From contig OX637344.1 in assembly GCA_951799405.1 (NCBI GenBank), positions 2,170,001 to 2,234,000 on the forward strand: DNA of 64,000 nt. The letters are read 5' to 3'. Shown here piece by piece: positions 1 to 11,061 of the stretch (the stretch's first letter is position 1; every line of letters begins with the position of its first letter). The notes under the pieces are model-generated. The model did not search any database. It worked only from the letters and a program-made list of their open reading frames with translations, and was not told where the DNA came from. The position numbers were made by a program, and so were the translations under genes. Source of the DNA: Agapetus fuscipes. Taxonomy: Eukaryota; Arthropoda; Insecta; Trichoptera; Glossosomatidae.

Positions 1-987
1 ACATAACAAAATGAAGGTTGTGTAATTTAACTTTAAATTGAAACAATATAAAATATTTCTTTTTCAATCTGAAAGATGATTTAATTTTAAATACTTTTAT
101 TCGTTTTTAATCAAGTGTGAACTCAGCTCAACAGTTTATAATAAGGAAAAAATTATTTTCTTATTTTTATTTCTCACGTGTTTTTTTATTCTAAATTCAA
201 ATTTACATTTACTTTTAATCTAGTACAAATGCATCGTGGACAAATTCAAATAAAGAACATTTGTTTTCTCTCTCTCTGTGTTTCTTTATTTTCTATTCGA
301 AATTCAAATATATTATTTTCGAATAATGTGTTGCCCATTTGAAATTAGTGTGGCCAACTCATGAACGGGTTTGTTGGTTTTATTTTTTTTATTCTAATTT
401 AAACAAACATTATCGGGGCTTTCGATCGACTTTTGTAAATTCAGATCTCTGTTTCTTGAATTCTTCTTTTCCTGTCTCGAACGTAATCTGACTCCATCTT
501 TTTTCCCAAATCACCTGTACACCAGAGTATAAAACTGAACGTTTGAACTAAAATCATGACGTTTTAACAAAAAGTGTATGGAAAGTGAATCGCTCACATG
601 AGTCGCTATTTTATTTTGCCTACATTTTTTTAGATTATCACCAAGTTAAAGTTTGAAAGTAATGTTTTATACTTGGGATACTGGACCAATAAAAACGATA
701 TCTCTCTCGGACGTATCTTTATTGGTTTTATTGGTAATTTTTTTGAAAATCTACATGTTGGACCCGATAGGAATCTGTAATGGCCATTCATTTTGATTAC
801 AGAGCTAATTATTTGTAGTTTTAAATTATTTTTAGATGACATTTATTTTAAGCGATCGGTTCCTCTCGTTTTTTACAAATTTATTTCCAGTTAATAATGT
901 TATTTTTTATAGTTAAAAGAATCTGTTCTTTGAAAAATAGACTAGTATGAGGCCGTCCTTATTGATTTATTGAAAATTAAAAATTTG
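1..987. other. AT-rich DNA, no gene seen
   Basis: Single-copy-looking AT-rich sequence with T and A runs. No coding region, repeat family shared with the rest of the window, or clear regulatory block was recognised. Confidence 0.6.
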
Positions 988-1037
988 GTTCACTTTGCTA
1001 ATGTCACCCCTGCTTCAAAGAAGGGCGGCAAGAGTAG
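988..1037 (+). mobile_element. LINE A 3'-end fragment
   Basis: A 50-bp piece matching the middle of the family A tail (GGTTCACTTTGC, then the tract corresponding to CACCCCTGTTTCAGGGAAGG). Both ends are missing, so it is an old truncated copy. Confidence 0.6.
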
Positions 1038-2632
1038 AAAAGTCTAACTTATTTTTTATGCAATGTCTTCCCGCTTTATCTTCGTACCTAAGTGTTGTAT
1101 TTACTGGTAAAGCCTATTTATTTTCTTTTTTAAAGAAACAAGATTCTTTATTAAAAAAACTGTCATCTCTCGGTTTCGAACCTTATTTTTTAGCTCAATG
1201 AAAAGTCGCCCAACCATTGACCTACTGACCGTACTTCTTCATTAAAAAATAGTGATAATCAAATGGAACATTTTTGAATTTTTATTTAACAGTAGGTATG
1301 ACCACAGTGCAAAAAGAAAAGTCGTACATTTGCATGTAGGTACTACCTACCCAGATTTAAAATCAATTTGTTCTTTTTTTGAAATTATTCAGTAGGTACC
1401 TACCTCTGACAATGACCGCTTCGGGCGTTGCGATCTCATCTCCCGCCCTTTTCAGCCGCCATCTTTTGTTTTACAGATTTGAATTTAAAAATGGAACGCA
1501 CCAGGAATTCTTCACTCTGTCAAAGCCCACCTCACACCCAACTTTTTTGCTGCTATTAATTTTTATTTCCATTTAATCAATGTATTTTTTTTTTGAGAAT
1601 TTATATACGTAAATCCCGTGGTATTGATCATTTTCTACATTTAACGATCAATATTTTTATTAATTTATTGATTCTAGCCACCACCCGAAATTAAGTTGGA
1701 CTTTTAGTACCTCGTCATTTATGGATAGTAAAAATTCCATATTTAACGTTCTCAAATAATTTTACATGTGTTTTTTATGATTATTTTGTTACTTGCCTAC
1801 TCAATTCATGGCTTTACCGAGAAAACACCTAAAAATAAACATAAATAAAAACGATCCAATTTCAATCGCCCAGAAAAAAATTGAATCATTTGTAACCCAC
1901 ATACTTCAAAAATATAATCAAATTATTTCATGCACAATATCTGCAGCTCTTGCCGTCTTTCCATGCAACAGGGGTATTATTTTGAAATACCTACATACAT
2001 AAAAAAAGCGTTACATATGCAAAATTTAAAAAAAAATTAAAATATGTAGCACGTGCTTTTGGGGGTTGAAATTTTCAAAAATATAAATCTCTGTATAAGA
2101 AGGGTTAAAACACGTGGCCTATATATTTTTCTAGTATCATTTTTTTTATTATAAAATCCACATACATACCTACTCACACAACTATTTTTGTACCCATTTA
2201 TTTGAATAGGTAGGGAATGCATTTTTTCCCTGGGTAGAATCTGCATAATTTGGAATCATCGTACCAACAAACAAAAAATAATAATAAAGCAAGGACGCGG
2301 GAAGAGAATGAAATTTTTAAAATAAAATATTCCATTCCGCATTCGAAATTCAAATCACAGCGTGCGCGCGCAGCTTTGTGAGACACCTCTCGCGCATTCT
2401 GTGGGCACAATGGAGGCCCATACCCCACAGTGAATAACTCCTTGTGCAAGGGCACTATGCTGTTAAACTCTGTATGGAGGCACACGCTTCATAATATGCA
2501 CGAAATTTACATTAGGGCACTATTTAATACTCATAATAGGATGACATCTTTACTGTAAAGAAAAAAAACACTGATCGAAATGAAGAAAATCCCTTGGATA
2601 TACGAGGAAAATCTTTTTTTAGTCTACCATGA
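1038..2632. other. AT-rich DNA with one GC-richer patch
   Basis: No gene seen. TAGGTACCTAC-type strings occur at about 1335-1410. A GCCGCCATCTT motif lies near 1454. A GC-rich patch at 2350-2490 (GCGTGCGCGCGC and surroundings) stands out from the background without matching any other part of the window. Confidence 0.5.
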
Positions 2633-2866
2633 ATTCCTTGACTAATAGGTTGACATGAGACTGATCTTTCATACTTGAAAAAAAATCATTCACTTTGCCA
2701 ATTCACACCTGTTTCAGGGAAGGGCAGCAGGCGTTACAAATTTTATGTTCATTCGAGATTTGTGTATTTTTTAATTTGGTTAATACTTTATTTGGTGTGT
2801 GTAAGTCGCGCAAACTCACACGTGTCTGCTTGTGGGCATGTACTAAATATGAATCTTAATTATTGA
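2633..2866 (+). mobile_element. LINE A 3'-end copy
   Basis: Begins TTCCTTGACTAATAGGTTG and runs through the diagnostic TTTCAGGGAAGG and CGTGTCTGCTTGTGGGCATG blocks. The final GCAACTTAG block and microsatellite tail have decayed. Confidence 0.8.
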
Positions 2867-3531
2867 TGTATGTTTTCAACTTAGATTATAGTTATTATTC
2901 TCAAAAGAATTTCCTTCCTCGTACCCGTCCTCTATCTACGAGTATAGATATGTGTCAGAAGGCCCCACATCTCATGAAAGCTCATACAAAGCTAGCTATT
3001 ATACTTACTTATTCAGTTGGTAATATTTCAATAAAATGTGAAAAATACTATTCTGGTGTAATCATCACTTGCTTCGCCGAAATGCCTTCCTCTACCTGCT
3101 CTTTTTGTATAATATGTGTAAATCCAAATGTGCCATCTGCATACAAATGACAATTCACGGGTCATCATCTTAAAATAACTCAAAAAACGTGACTGTCCTA
3201 TCAAATAAAACAGACTTATTGTTTATTTTCAAAATTAAAAATTGAATTAAAATTCTATATATTTTTTTTTGTCTTTTGTTTTTTATTATTTTTTAAATAT
3301 TTAAGCAGTGTAGCTTTTGCACTAGAATCTATCTATTTTATTAAATGCATAATCTTGTTATTTCAACTGTTTTTTTAGGCTCCATTGGTCAAATAGTTTT
3401 AATGCAAAAAAATAATCATAATAATCAAAACAGGGCAAGTAAATTTTTTAATCATATGCGACTGGTTGACTGGTATCGTCAACAATTTATTTTGAATTTT
3501 TTTAAATTAAGACTCATGAAGTAAATGCCTC
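2867..3531. other. AT-rich DNA, no gene seen
   Basis: No recognisable repeat or coding region; the open frames here are short and AT-rich with no family features. Confidence 0.5.
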
Positions 3532-3759
3532 ATCTATAATCTAAGTTGCAAAGATGTAATTTCATATTAAATGCATTCTCTTAAACAGAAACGTATAAGT
3601 TCGCGCTTACACATACCTACCGCATGTGGACTTACAATAAAAAAAACCCAAATCTCAAATGAACATGAACCCTGCAACTCTTGCCGACCGACCTTCTTTA
3701 AAACAGGGGTGACATTGGCAAAGCGAACCATTTTTTTACAGTATGGGTGGTCAGCCTTA
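3532..3759 (-). mobile_element. LINE A 3'-end copy, 5' part lost
   Basis: Reads on the minus strand from the GGCTGACCACCCATACTG block to the TTGCAACTTAGATTATAG tail at 3532. The 5'-most 25 bases are absent because the tail of a second copy abuts at about 3765, giving two copies head-to-tail in the same orientation. Confidence 0.85.
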
Positions 3760-3764
3760 TCAAT

Positions 3765-4142
3765 TCTATAATCTATAATCTATAATCTATAATCTAAGTT
3801 GCAAAGATATATTCATTTAAAGCTCTCAGATGTAAGCCCACAAACCAACAAGTGTAGTTCGCGCTTACAAATGCTGAATGTGTACTTACAAATAAAATCC
3901 AAACCTCAAATGAACATAAGCCCCACAACTTTTGCCGACCTTCCCTGAAACAGGGGTAACATTGGCAAAGTGAACCATTTTTTACAGTATGGGTGGTCAG
4001 CCTCATACCAACCTATAAGTCAAGGAATATGAATAAAAAATTACATTTAAATATATAAAAGAACAAAACCTTACAAAGAAATCTATACAAAAAAAGTCAG
4101 AAATTTCCTATGCAAAAAATGTAGCAAATTAATACACCAACA
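3765..4142 (-). mobile_element. LINE A 3' UTR joined to its coding end
   Basis: The most informative LINE A copy. The stop codon of the coding remnant at 4143 is followed, on the minus strand, by about 110 bp of AT-rich sequence. The familiar TTCCTTGACTTATAGG start (about 4020) comes next, then the full tail ending in four TATAGAT-type units at 3765. This shows that the abundant short repeat is the 3' untranslated end of a LINE and not an independent SINE. Confidence 0.85.
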
Positions 4143-4357
4143 TTAGAAATCACCATTGCAGATTAGCCGCCACTTCTTCCTGTCCTTGCACACTTCTTTC
4201 ATTTCATCCAGAGTCATAACCTTTTTCATGCAAGTCCTCCTTTTATTATGACTCTGGATATCCCATTCATTCGCTATTTCAGAAATTTGATCCATCCATA
4301 CTTTTCTCGGTCTTCCTCTACCACGACATCCATCTATTTTAGCAACATATACTTTCT
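4143..4357 (-). pseudogene. LINE A polyprotein C-terminal remnant
   Basis: About 70 codons open on the minus strand. They read through GRGRPRKVWMDQISEIANEW, then KRRTCMKKV, DEMKEVCKDRKKWRLICNGDF and a TAA stop at 4143. The GRGRPRK-W-DQI and CKDRKKW blocks are typical of the region downstream of the reverse transcriptase in insect non-LTR retrotransposons. Endonuclease and catalytic RT domains are absent, as expected for a 5'-truncated insertion. It resembles the family B fragment at 47256-47840 but has different wording and a different 3' UTR. Confidence 0.8.
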
Positions 4358-4977
4358 TCTAATAATAATATTAAAGAAGTTGCTTTGTTTGCGCAAGTTT
4401 GCACAATTTGTAAAATGGTATCTAGATAACAATATACTAACACGAAAAATGTGTAGGTCTGTACTTATTGTTTTCAAATTGCCTGTAAGTATATTCTCGT
4501 TCGTTTTAAAACGGCCGCCAGGGGTGCTATCGAAATAGTTCCCCTGATATTATTGTCAATGATTTTTATGATAAATATTACCAATTCATCAAAATGCAAG
4601 ACGTTTCTTGGCCTGAAATGACATAACGCCTTTGAAAGAGATTGTGGGAACTGAACCCTGATTTGTCACGTGGCATTGTCGCCGCCATCTTTGAAGTCTC
4701 CATGTCATTGTGTTCAGGAAATTCCTGACAAAATGTCTGGCTTACAAGGTTTCCTACACCTGGCTTTTGTTTACCATTTAAACAAGAAATTTTATAATTT
4801 AAATTTTTAATCCTTCAAAAATAATATTAAAATACGATTGAAAAAAATATTCTAGTTTTCTTTCTTATTCTATTTTAACAATATTATTTGTTAAGATTTA
4901 AACCTCATTGGTTTTTTTAATACTGATAACCCATATTGTTACAATTAAGTCCTCATAAAATAAATGTGCTGGTCAGA
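4358..4977. other. No gene seen
   Basis: Mostly AT-rich. One GCCGCCATCTT motif at 4681 sits in a locally less AT-rich stretch (about 4590-4760). No repeat family was assigned. Confidence 0.5.
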
Positions 4978-5150
4978 CCATTCCGTAGTCCAGTGGTAAC
5001 GCTTTGGGCTCGTAAATGGTGGGTTCGAATCCACTAAAATTATTGAAAGGTTATGAATAATATGTCCTGCTATTAGCCAAATTGTAGATTGTTTTCTTTC
5101 CACGAAGGGAACATATTTTTTTTGTGTAAAGGCTGAGTAAACCTGTCACT
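4978..5150 (+). mobile_element. SINE2-like head with SINE1-like tail scrap
   Basis: A tRNA-like head contains an A box TAGTCCAGTGG and a B box GGTTCGAATCC (5030s). The SINE2 body is missing. At 5131-5147 a short match to the SINE1 body (AAGGCTGAGTAAACC) follows, suggesting a decayed chimeric or rearranged SINE. Confidence 0.6.
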
Positions 5151-5194
5151 TTTAGTTCCACTTCTTTATTAAAATATTCCATCCAAGATGTGGC

Positions 5195-5424
5195 GTCGAT
5201 CAGTTTACAATTCACACCTCTCGATTGGTCGTCGAGTGTGTTCGAGAGAGTGGGTGGGCGAGTCGACAGGCGAGTGGGTGGCTAGTCGAGACATCTACTC
5301 GCCGGAGAGTGATTATGGATGAAATCACTGCCTGCAACTTAGATAACAATGAGGATCCCAAGACAATTAATGAGACGCTTCTAAAAGATGCTATCTCTCG
5401 GATAATAAATAAAGGAAATTAATC
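5195..5424 (+). other. Possible element 5' leader with short ORF
   Basis: A GC-rich leader (5195-5310) precedes an ATG at 5312 opening a 36-codon frame (MDEITACNLDNNED...INKGN) that ends at 5422. An initiator-like TCAGTT lies at 5200. A GGTCG, resembling a downstream promoter element, starts about 26 nt after the initiator A, slightly off the usual spacing. This layout fits the 5' end of a non-LTR element with an internal promoter, or a retroposed first exon. No homologue is recognised, so function is unknown. Confidence 0.3.
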
Positions 5425-5517
5425 TTTAAACACAAAGGTAATAAAGACTATAATCTTTTGATCGTTTTTTTTATTTTGTAGATTTTCATTTTATTGTTTT
5501 ACTTAGTGATTGTTTGT

Positions 5518-5771
5518 GTTTCTTGGCTTATACGTTGTATGAGGCTGACCACCCATACTGTAAAAAAATGTTTCACTTTTGCCAATGTCACCCCAGTTTC
5601 AGGGAACGTCGGCAAGAGTTGCAGGGTTTATGTCCATTTGAGATTTGGTTTTTATGTTGTAGGTTCACATGCGGCATGTGTGAGCGCGAAATTATACGTG
5701 TCTGTTTATGGGAATCCATTTGTATGAATCTTAAATGTATCTAATATATCTTTGCAACTTAGATTATAGAT
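5518..5771 (+). mobile_element. LINE A 3'-end copy, near complete
   Basis: Starts TTTCTTGGCTTATACG and ends TTTGCAACTTAGATTATAGAT. All diagnostic blocks are present, including GTGAGCGCGAAATTATACGTG. The AT-rich region upstream (5461-5517) may be further 5' element sequence. Confidence 0.9.
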
Positions 5772-6285
5772 AATGAAGCAAGGTTTTTTATATGAATCCT
5801 AAAAATAGATAGCAAAACATGTTGTACATACATAGAAAAAATTGTCAAAGAAATGTAGATCTTATTTTCTTAATTATTAAGAACCGAATTGATAAGACGA
5901 AAATATGTGTGTTACTTAAATCAATAAACCACGAAATCAGTAAAAGTCAAATTTCTAGATGTATTGCCGTAAAAGCAGTCAACTCCAAAAATGTAACGTT
6001 TTTATTATGAGATGAAATGAACTGTGTTTTTAACACAGATCACGTTTTTAATGATGCAATGAATAACTTACTCGCATGTGCTACAATAATAATATTTCGA
6101 ATGTGTTTTTTTTTTATTTTTAATTTTATAATTAGGGAGAAAAAAATATTTTTTGGGTAAAAATTATAACATTCCTGTCATGCAAGTGATTCAAGCAGTT
6201 TATGAATAGGTTTTGATATCAAAAATAGACCAGTTGTAAAAATTCCAACATCCCACATATAGAGAATAAAGAGTGTATTTTAATT
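5772..6285. other. AT-rich DNA, no gene seen
   Basis: No repeat or coding feature recognised; the open frame at 5819-6010 has no family features and an AT-driven composition. Confidence 0.5.
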
Positions 6286-6560
6286 GTTGCCACATCCGGC
6301 GCAATCAGGCGCAATTATCCGGTCATTTTCGTTAATTACCCCCCTCCTCCTGTTGCGCGTATTCGGGCCCGGTTAATAGGATGATTATTATATCCCAAGC
6401 GCTGTTAATGGACATTAACTGCTTCGGTCACAGATTTTCCGAGGATATCCTCGTTAGCCGAGCCGCGAGAGCCGGATAGCTTAAGTAATTAGTCTAATTA
6501 TCCGGCAAGATTGATGGAATTCAAGATGTCGCTTGATGAAGTGTAATGAACAATTACGCA
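6285..6560. promoter_or_regulatory. Candidate conserved noncoding block
   Basis: A single-copy block clearly less AT-rich than its surroundings. It holds several TAATTA/TTAATTA cores, two ATTATCCGG strings (about 6315 and 6498) and a palindrome GAGGATATCCTC near 6440. The texture resembles insect developmental enhancers more than repeats. This is inferred from composition and motif density only. Confidence 0.35.
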
Positions 6561-6634
6561 ATCAGGAAGAAACGTACTTCTAGCAAGCAATCATGCTGTC
6601 CTGTACAAAGACGTATAAAAAGCAACTAAACCTC

Positions 6635-6901
6635 ACGTATAGTGCAACATCTTTCCGCGTCATCCCGAAAGGCTAATATGTGGCGAGTGGAACCTTTTTT
6701 TTTTTTACAGGTAAGGGGGCCGGCCTTACGCCAACCACTTCAGTTGTGTAGGAAGTATCCCAGCTTCCGAGGGGGCTGGTTCTCGTTTCTTGTGAAGGCT
6801 AATGAAACCTTTGCGGTGTTATATTTTGGCTTTGAAATAAAAACCGAATCCGAGCTTTCGGCATGGAATGCAAACACTCTACCAACTGAGCTACCAGACT
6901 A
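6635..6901 (-). mobile_element. SINE1 copy, full length
   Basis: The minus strand begins with the tRNA-like head (TAGCTCAGTTGG near 6890). It continues with the CCGAAAGCTCGG segment, the body with GGCGTAAGGCCGGCCCCC, and a 3' end near 6635. The B box is mutated relative to GGTTCGAATCC. Confidence 0.85.
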
Positions 6902-7018
6902 AAAACAGAATTTTCCCTTCAGAATTAACCCTTCTAGATTTTAATATGTAAACGAATTTTTTTGTTTTTATTTGTAAATGGATATTTTGTATTTGGATAT
7001 TATTATTTAGTGATGTAT

Positions 7019-7302
7019 AAAATGTAATTTGTCGTGTGTGTGTGTTCCTTGACTTATAGGTTGGTATGCGGCTGACCACCCATGCTGTAAAAATGGTTCA
7101 CTTTGCCAATGTCACCCTGTCTCAGGGAAGGACGGCAAGAGTTGCAGGGTGTATGTCCATTTGAGATTTGGTTTTTATGTTGTAGGTTCACATGAGGCAT
7201 GTGCAAGCGCGAACTTGTACGTGTCTGGTTGTGAGAATGCATGTAATGTGAATCTCCAATGTAACATATCTTTGCAACTTAGATTAGATTAGATTAGATT
7301 AG
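7019..7302 (+). mobile_element. LINE A 3'-end copy with AGATT tail
   Basis: Includes the upstream segment ATGTAATTTGTCGTG shared with copies at 15.8 kb and 30.0 kb, then TTCCTTGACTTATAGG and the whole tail. It ends in four AGATT units at 7281-7302. The simple repeat at the 3' end is typical of target-primed LINE insertion without poly-A. Confidence 0.9.
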
Positions 7303-8345
7303 AAACGAATGCATCGTTACTTTTATTTTCTGTAGTTTTCGTATACCTACGATAATTGTATCTACTTTATTAGAAATCAATACTATCCGGCTATTCGTTG
7401 GTAAGTACTATAAAGTTCTATTTAAATATTTTTCCTTTTTTATTTTTTCTTTTAGGTAGGTACCTACTTAAATTTGTGTTTTTTTCTTATGATTTTTATC
7501 AGAAAATTAGGTAGTTATCATTCCCATATGAATATTATCCGTAGTTGTCTTTTATTTTTCGTAGATCTTCGGTAATAAGATGCTGACGAGTTCTGCAAAT
7601 GATATTATTTTGTAAAATGTAAATTATTGTCTTAAATTTTGTGCATTTATGGAGTGGAAATTCATTTTTAATAATAATTAAAAATAGCTTTTCATAAAAC
7701 ACAGAAAATAAAACTATTTGTTATAGGTATAACAAGTTAGTTTTAATTATTAAATTAATGTCATTTTTCTGTTTATTTTAAGAGTCAATTTTTTTTAATG
7801 TTACAAGCGATTTAGTCAAAAAGCCTTAGTTTTTACAGACATTTATTTAAATTTTCATTTAAAATTTGGCCATTATTTAAACAAAGATGTATATTTTTTA
7901 TTTCTTCGAATTCTCAGTAACACAATAAAACAAAACAAATTGGAGTTGTTAACATGCGTGATGTATCTTCATTTTATCAAAATAATTTATGTCGGTCTGT
8001 TTGCCCTGCGTTTTAGTGCACGTAGAGTCAAAACTCGATACGACCAAAATCTCTAGAAACCCTGGGCACGTTCCATAGGAACACGTCATTGTCCCAACAG
8101 AATTACAATTTAAATGGAAACCTCACGTAGGATTCAGTTTTTAATTGTGTCTTTCTAAGAAACGTGTAATTCAAATTATTCATCAAACGTTAAGGCAATA
8201 AATTTAAACAGTTATATAAATTTGAAATGTGTGTGATTTTTGGACGTAGTGCGTTTTGGTAGCAAGCCAACATTTAAAGATCCTAACGGAAAATTATAGT
8301 TTATTTTTCTGCTAACCAAATCAGGGGCGGGCATTCTATTTAGAC
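7303..8345. other. AT-rich DNA, no gene seen
   Basis: Mostly AT-rich single-copy sequence. A less AT-rich patch at 7985-8110 carries no recognised repeat or open frame. Confidence 0.5.
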
Positions 8346-8602
8346 ACATCGCACGTATAATAATAAAGAGCAATAACTCAAAATTTGGGAAAATCGAGAT
8401 TTTGTAATAAAACGCAAGAACAATGCGAGAAGAATAGGTAGAATGCGACAGCCGTTCAATTTGGACGAATATGACCGAGATAAAAAAATCGGTCGCCTTT
8501 TTCATCCCATACAAGTTGTACTGGTTGTCAGAACTTCAAACGTGATTTCCCAACATTCTTGTTTTTTGAGTTATTGCTCTTTATTATTAAACGTGCGACA
8601 TG
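8346..8602. mobile_element. MITE beta, complete
   Basis: Terminal inverted repeats begin CACATCGCACG on the left and end CGTGCGACATG on the right. Each continues inward through TAATAATAAAGAGCAATAAC. The interior matches copies at 29691 and 62829. About 257 bp, no coding capacity; probably moved by a DNA transposase supplied elsewhere. Confidence 0.85.
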
Positions 8603-8644
8603 AAGGTCAGTAAATATGAGGTAGTGCCTGAATGTTTTTAAGCT

Positions 8645-8795
8645 GAGCGTATAGTGCAACTTCTAGGCACGTTATTCTCGATGGGATCGCATATAGCGAG
8701 TTGAGCTTGTTTATTTTCACAAGTAAGGGAGTCGGCCTTACTTAAAATGTGTAGGGGCATATTTCTTGTAAAGTCGGGTGAACCTTCTGGACCGG
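8645..8795 (-). mobile_element. SINE1 3' fragment, diverged
   Basis: Reverse-complement match to the SINE1 3' half (TAGTGCAACTTCT, AGGGAGTCGGCCTTAC, AAGTCGGGTGAACC). The tRNA head is missing. Confidence 0.65.
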
Positions 8796-9068
8796 TCTCA
8801 TTCAAGACACATAAATTCTAGTTATGGTAAAAAAAAGTACCTTTTTAATAAAAATCTATTTATTTTGTTTCGCGCGGGGGGATCGGAGCGGGGAGGGAGG
8901 GGGGGGACTTACTATCTTCTTCATTTTATTATGTCAACTAAGTTTATTTAGATTTATATAAATTTGTCAGTTCAAGCAACTTTCCCACATTTCTAGAATT
9001 TTCTGTACGCCAAGTATATAAACATTACGTTTTTACTCAACCAGAGCGTTTTCCAAAAAAAAAATGTA

Positions 9069-9172
9069 TTGAAATTAAAACAGCGCCTCTTGAGAGCGTT
9101 TTATTTTTGCTACATTTTTGTTAAAACTATATGATTGAGTTTATACGTAAAACTGTATACCATATCCCCATA
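9069..9172 (+). repeat. Dispersed repeat Q
   Basis: Contains AACAGCGCCTCTTGAGAGCG, then ACATTTTTGTTAAAACTATA and GAGTTTATACGTAAAACTGT. Related copies lie at 31786, 52776 and 63367. Confidence 0.55.
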
Positions 9173-9493
9173 CATTGCACACCTGTCCCTAAAGACGGTA
9201 ATGAGGCGTGATGCTTCGCGAAATTCCGCATTTGCACTTCGGCAATCTCCGGCGAGAGGGACAGAGCTATATGAAATGGAGGTGGAGTGAAAGAGAGGGA
9301 GATAGAAGCAGTCTTGCGTGCATGTGCATGAAAATTATTCAGTAGATTGTAATCTTAACTCATTGTGAACCGATCCACTTTTGTTGTAATGAGGATAGAT
9401 TTTTTGGAATGATTATATTTCCTCGGCAGTATTGAACTACTGTTTAGAAGTAAAATTAATATCGTCAACTGTCGAGTATATTTACATATTTTA
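9173..9493. other. No gene; less AT-rich patch
   Basis: 9180-9310 is purine-rich and less AT-rich (CGGCAATCTCCGGCGAGAGG, followed by GAGAGGGAGATAG). No repeat relationship was found within the window. Confidence 0.45.
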
Positions 9494-9683
9494 AAGGTAA
9501 AACTTAATAAGTGACATATGAACCTATAATGGGTTTCTCAGATAAATACACCGTTTTTTTTCCTATTTTCTACGAGATAAAACACTAAAAAAGTGTGCAA
9601 ATCCTGTAGTGTAGAAGTTTTTCATAGCACTTCCTTATTATTAATTAACTTAGTATGAGAAGTTACTCCCAATAAAATGTTTC
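9494..9683 (+). mobile_element. MITE alpha, right end missing
   Basis: Starts AAGGTAAAACTTAATAAGTG and follows the alpha interior (GGGTTTCTCAGATAAAT, TTTTCTACGAGATAAAACAC). The right terminal repeat is replaced at about 9684 by a LINE A fragment. Confidence 0.8.
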
Positions 9684-9824
9684 ATTTAAGATTGGGGTTT
9701 TTTTATGTTGTGAGTCCACATGCGGTATGTGTAAGCGCGAACTTATACGTGTCTACTTTTAAGAATGCGTGTATCTATGTATTATCTTCAATTTTAGGAT
9801 ATCTTAGCAACCTACATTAAATAA
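9684..9824 (+). mobile_element. LINE A 3'-end fragment
   Basis: Distal half of the tail only: GAGATTTGG-like start, CACATGCGGTATGTGTAAGCG, and a decayed GCAACCTACATT end. It adjoins the broken alpha element, consistent with insertion or rearrangement at that point. Confidence 0.75.
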
Positions 9825-10821
9825 TATTTTACAATAATCGTTACACTTTTTTCTACCGTTTAATTAAATCTATCTGAGTACCTATATGGGAAGTAGCACA
9901 TTTTTTTTTCTATTTTAATGTCTACAAGAAAATACAAGCATCGGTTCTCAATGTGTAAAGACAAAATTTATTGTATCGCTTTTCCCTCACAGCGGTATTC
10001 AAAGTATTCTGTTCATAATCGCCCTTTTTAATTAAGACGTATAAAACCAAAGGCGGCAATCTATTGTTTTTTCTACAAAAAATCAAATATACTAAAAAAC
10101 AGGAAATCATTTTCTCACCATTTCAATACATTTAACTAATTTTAAAAAATATCCTACATTGCCGTGTTTGATTCTACATAACTAAATTATTCCATCTTAT
10201 ACCTACCTCTTTATTAACGCCTCCAACTATCTCCTCGCATTTGTTAAATTAACTCAAAGTTATGTTGTTTCAAGTTAACTCGAGTTTTGAGTCAAACAAT
10301 AGGGTGGGTCGAAACATTTTCTGGCTCACGGCGCGGAAAAAGTGTTTAATTGTTTGTTTTTTTTTAAACACTACAAATTGCATCCGGCTTCCAGTCTTTA
10401 ATAAAGAGGGGATTAATTATAGACGCAATTAACATGATGTGCTCGTGTGTAATTTTTTTTTTTCATTCATTGTTCTTGTATTTATCATAATTATACAGTG
10501 TTTACGTAAATTGTTGAGCGATTATACATGTTCTTCACTTTGTTTATACAATCAACAATTATGTAATCATTTGTGAGCAAATAAGGGATTTTCTTCGTTG
10601 CGCCATTGAATTAAACCCTTTGTATTTGACAGTTGTGACATCTGTCAAATGAAACAGCAGAAAATGTACATCAGTTATATTTTGTCGCCACATAAAATGC
10701 AACAGCCTTTTTCTTTCTCTTGGTAATTTTTTACATTTGTTAATATTGCTCAAAGTGTATCGAAGAGTCAAATAAGCTAAGTTCTTATTTGTTGATTTTT
10801 TCCTTCATATTTTGATGATTA
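9825..10821. other. No gene; possible regulatory patch at 10270-10460
   Basis: Largely AT-rich single-copy sequence. 10270-10460 has GGGTGGGTCGAAACATTTTC, GGCTCACGGCGCGG and several TTAATTA/TTAATTG sites. No coding evidence. Confidence 0.45.
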
Positions 10822-11061
10822 TTCCTTGACTTATAGGTCGAAATGAGGCTGACCACCCATACTGTAAAAATTGGTTCACTTGCCAATGTCACCCCTGTGT
10901 CAGGGAAGGTCGGCAAAAGTTGTAGGGCTTATGTCCATTTGAGATTTGGATTTTATTTGTAAGTTCACATTTAGCATTTGTGAGCGCGAACTACACGTGT
11001 TTGTTTGTGGGCATGCATTCGATCTCATATATCTTTGCAACTTAGATTATAGATTATAGAT
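10822..11061 (+). mobile_element. LINE A 3'-end copy, complete
   Basis: ATTCCTTGACTTATAGG start, all internal blocks, and a TTTGCAACTTAGATTATAGA end followed by a partial second unit. Confidence 0.9.

Noticed and set aside
5819..6010. Small basic ORF
   Set aside because: Composition-driven and without conservation or regulatory context visible here.
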